Of a stretch of 40,012 nt of DNA, positions 39,598 to 40,012 are shown in pieces. Position 1 is the first letter of the stretch, and each line of letters opens with the position of its first letter. The translations under genes were made by a program, and so were the position numbers. The notes beneath the pieces are model-generated. The model did not search any database. It was not told where the DNA came from and was given only the letters and a program-made list of their open reading frames with translations. The stretch lies in contig JBAQIV010000004.1 in NCBI GenBank assembly GCA_049289035.1, positions 1 to 40,012 on the forward strand. Direction: 5' to 3'. The stretch is from JAPUDQ01 sp049289035. Its GTDB lineage: Bacteria > Patescibacteriota > Saccharimonadia > Saccharimonadales > Saccharimonadaceae.

Positions 39598-39671
39598 TTT
39601 AACGATGACAAATACTAGGAATATCATAATCCGCAGAAAATAGATCACCTCTTGTATCCGCGCCCTATGTA

Positions 39672-39798
39672 ACCTGAGTCTTTAAAACCTCCTTCTCGGA
39701 GCAACTGCCCCTGCTTGCTAACTGATATAGTACCAGCCTTAGCAGGGGCTGGCCGATATGGCCAACTGCTCGAGGCAGGAAGTTTTAAAGACTCGGGT
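39672..39798 (+). repeat. Structured dispersed element, copy C
   Basis: About 127 nt. The outer stem 39672-39689 pairs with 39781-39798 at 17 of 18 positions. The core repeats CTCGGAGCAACTG, stem GCCCCTGCT/AGCAGGGGC, hairpin TGGCCGATATGGCCA and AACTGCTC. It lies between divergent genes and ends about 10 nt before the -35 box of the next gene. Confidence 0.85.
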
Positions 39799-39808
39799 CT
39801 GTATACAA

Positions 39809-39837
39809 TTGCGTAAAACACGTTTAGATAGTATAAT
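39809..39837 (+). promoter_or_regulatory. Promoter of the 39846 gene
   Basis: TTGCGT, 17-nt spacer, TATAAT (39832-39837). Predicted start about 39844, 2 nt before the ATG. Confidence 0.65.
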
Positions 39838-39845
39838 ATATAACT

Positions 39846-40012
39846 ATGTTACGCTATGAACGAAAACCATCACCAGAATTAGCTCGATCAGTCGGGCTGT
39901 TTTTTGCCGGTGTAGCAGTTGGTGCGCTGACAGGAACGATCGTGCGACAGCGACGACAAGCCAGAGGTGACCAAATGGACTATGAAACCGGCGATACTGA
40001 AGAGCTTGAGCC
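39846..40012 (+). CDS. N-terminal part of a membrane-anchored protein (runs off the window)
   Basis: At least 55 codons without a stop. A short basic N-terminus (MLRYERKPSPELARS) is followed by a TM-like stretch (about 16-33) rich in Gly, Ala, Val and Phe, then basic (RQRRQAR) and acidic residues. This suggests a single-pass protein with a cytoplasmic C-terminal part, or a YtxH-like small protein. The promoter spacing suggests a leaderless mRNA. Function cannot be judged from the fragment. Confidence 0.6.
   Translation, partial: MLRYERKPSPELARSVGLFFAGVAVGALTGTIVRQRRQARGDQMDYETGDTEELE

Noticed and set aside
1..40012. Alternative genetic code with UGA as Gly (as in some CPR)
   Set aside because: UGA ends atpA and other conserved genes at the expected place, and conserved proteins show no internal UGA.

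Overview
The window looks like a piece of a small-genome bacterium of the Patescibacteria/CPR type, most likely Candidatus Saccharibacteria (TM7). This is inferred from the compact F-type ATPase operon with a very short delta subunit, tightly packed housekeeping genes, many short promoter-to-ATG distances, and the protein families present. UGA is used as an ordinary stop (for example in the ATGA overlap of atpA), so the code is standard and not the Gracilibacteria/Absconditabacteria variant. No database could be searched, so the lineage call is tentative.

Layout. Positions 54-3092 hold a small membrane protein, an ABC-F ATPase and an unknown protein. Positions 3228-9996 are a complete ATP synthase operon, order atpZ/I-like, B, E, F, H, A, unknown 70-aa gene, G, D, C. 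Then come a small coiled-coil gene and a tRNA-dihydrouridine synthase (10281-11294). Positions 11323-12271 are the most unusual part: a minus-strand unit with a consensus promoter, a 39-aa double CxxCxGxG protein, a tRNA-like element with a hairpin in its D-loop, about 600 nt of nearly continuous hairpins, and a terminator. A large UvrD-type helicase-nuclease follows (12406-15825), then an unknown gene, a lemA/TPM pair, a Nudix hydrolase and a PAP2 enzyme. Positions 20183-20778 hold tRNA-Gln(TTG) preceded by two tRNA-Gln 5'-half repeats and followed by a duplicated 3' end plus terminator. Next are two ABC exporters, an FAD-linked oxidase, an AI-2E/PerM-type membrane protein, cysS, a DHH phosphoesterase, a frameshifted coiled-coil gene, recR, ybaB, a membrane glycosyltransferase-like protein, dnaB, dnaX, an HD hydrolase, an unknown gene, rplL, rplJ, a 77-aa membrane protein and the start of a gene that leaves the window.

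The conserved genes cover energy (F1Fo ATPase), translation (L10, L7/L12, CysRS, tRNA-Gln, Dus), replication and repair (DnaB, DnaX, RecR, helicase-nuclease) and envelope functions. The accessory interest lies between the genes. At least four dispersed repeat families occur, including a structured element of about 125 nt in three copies whose outer stems differ completely in sequence but still pair, and a palindrome family with one copy translated in frame inside the dihydrouridine synthase. Many genes have an extended -10 box (TGC-TATAAT type) placed so that transcription should start within about 0-6 nt of the ATG, suggesting leaderless mRNAs.
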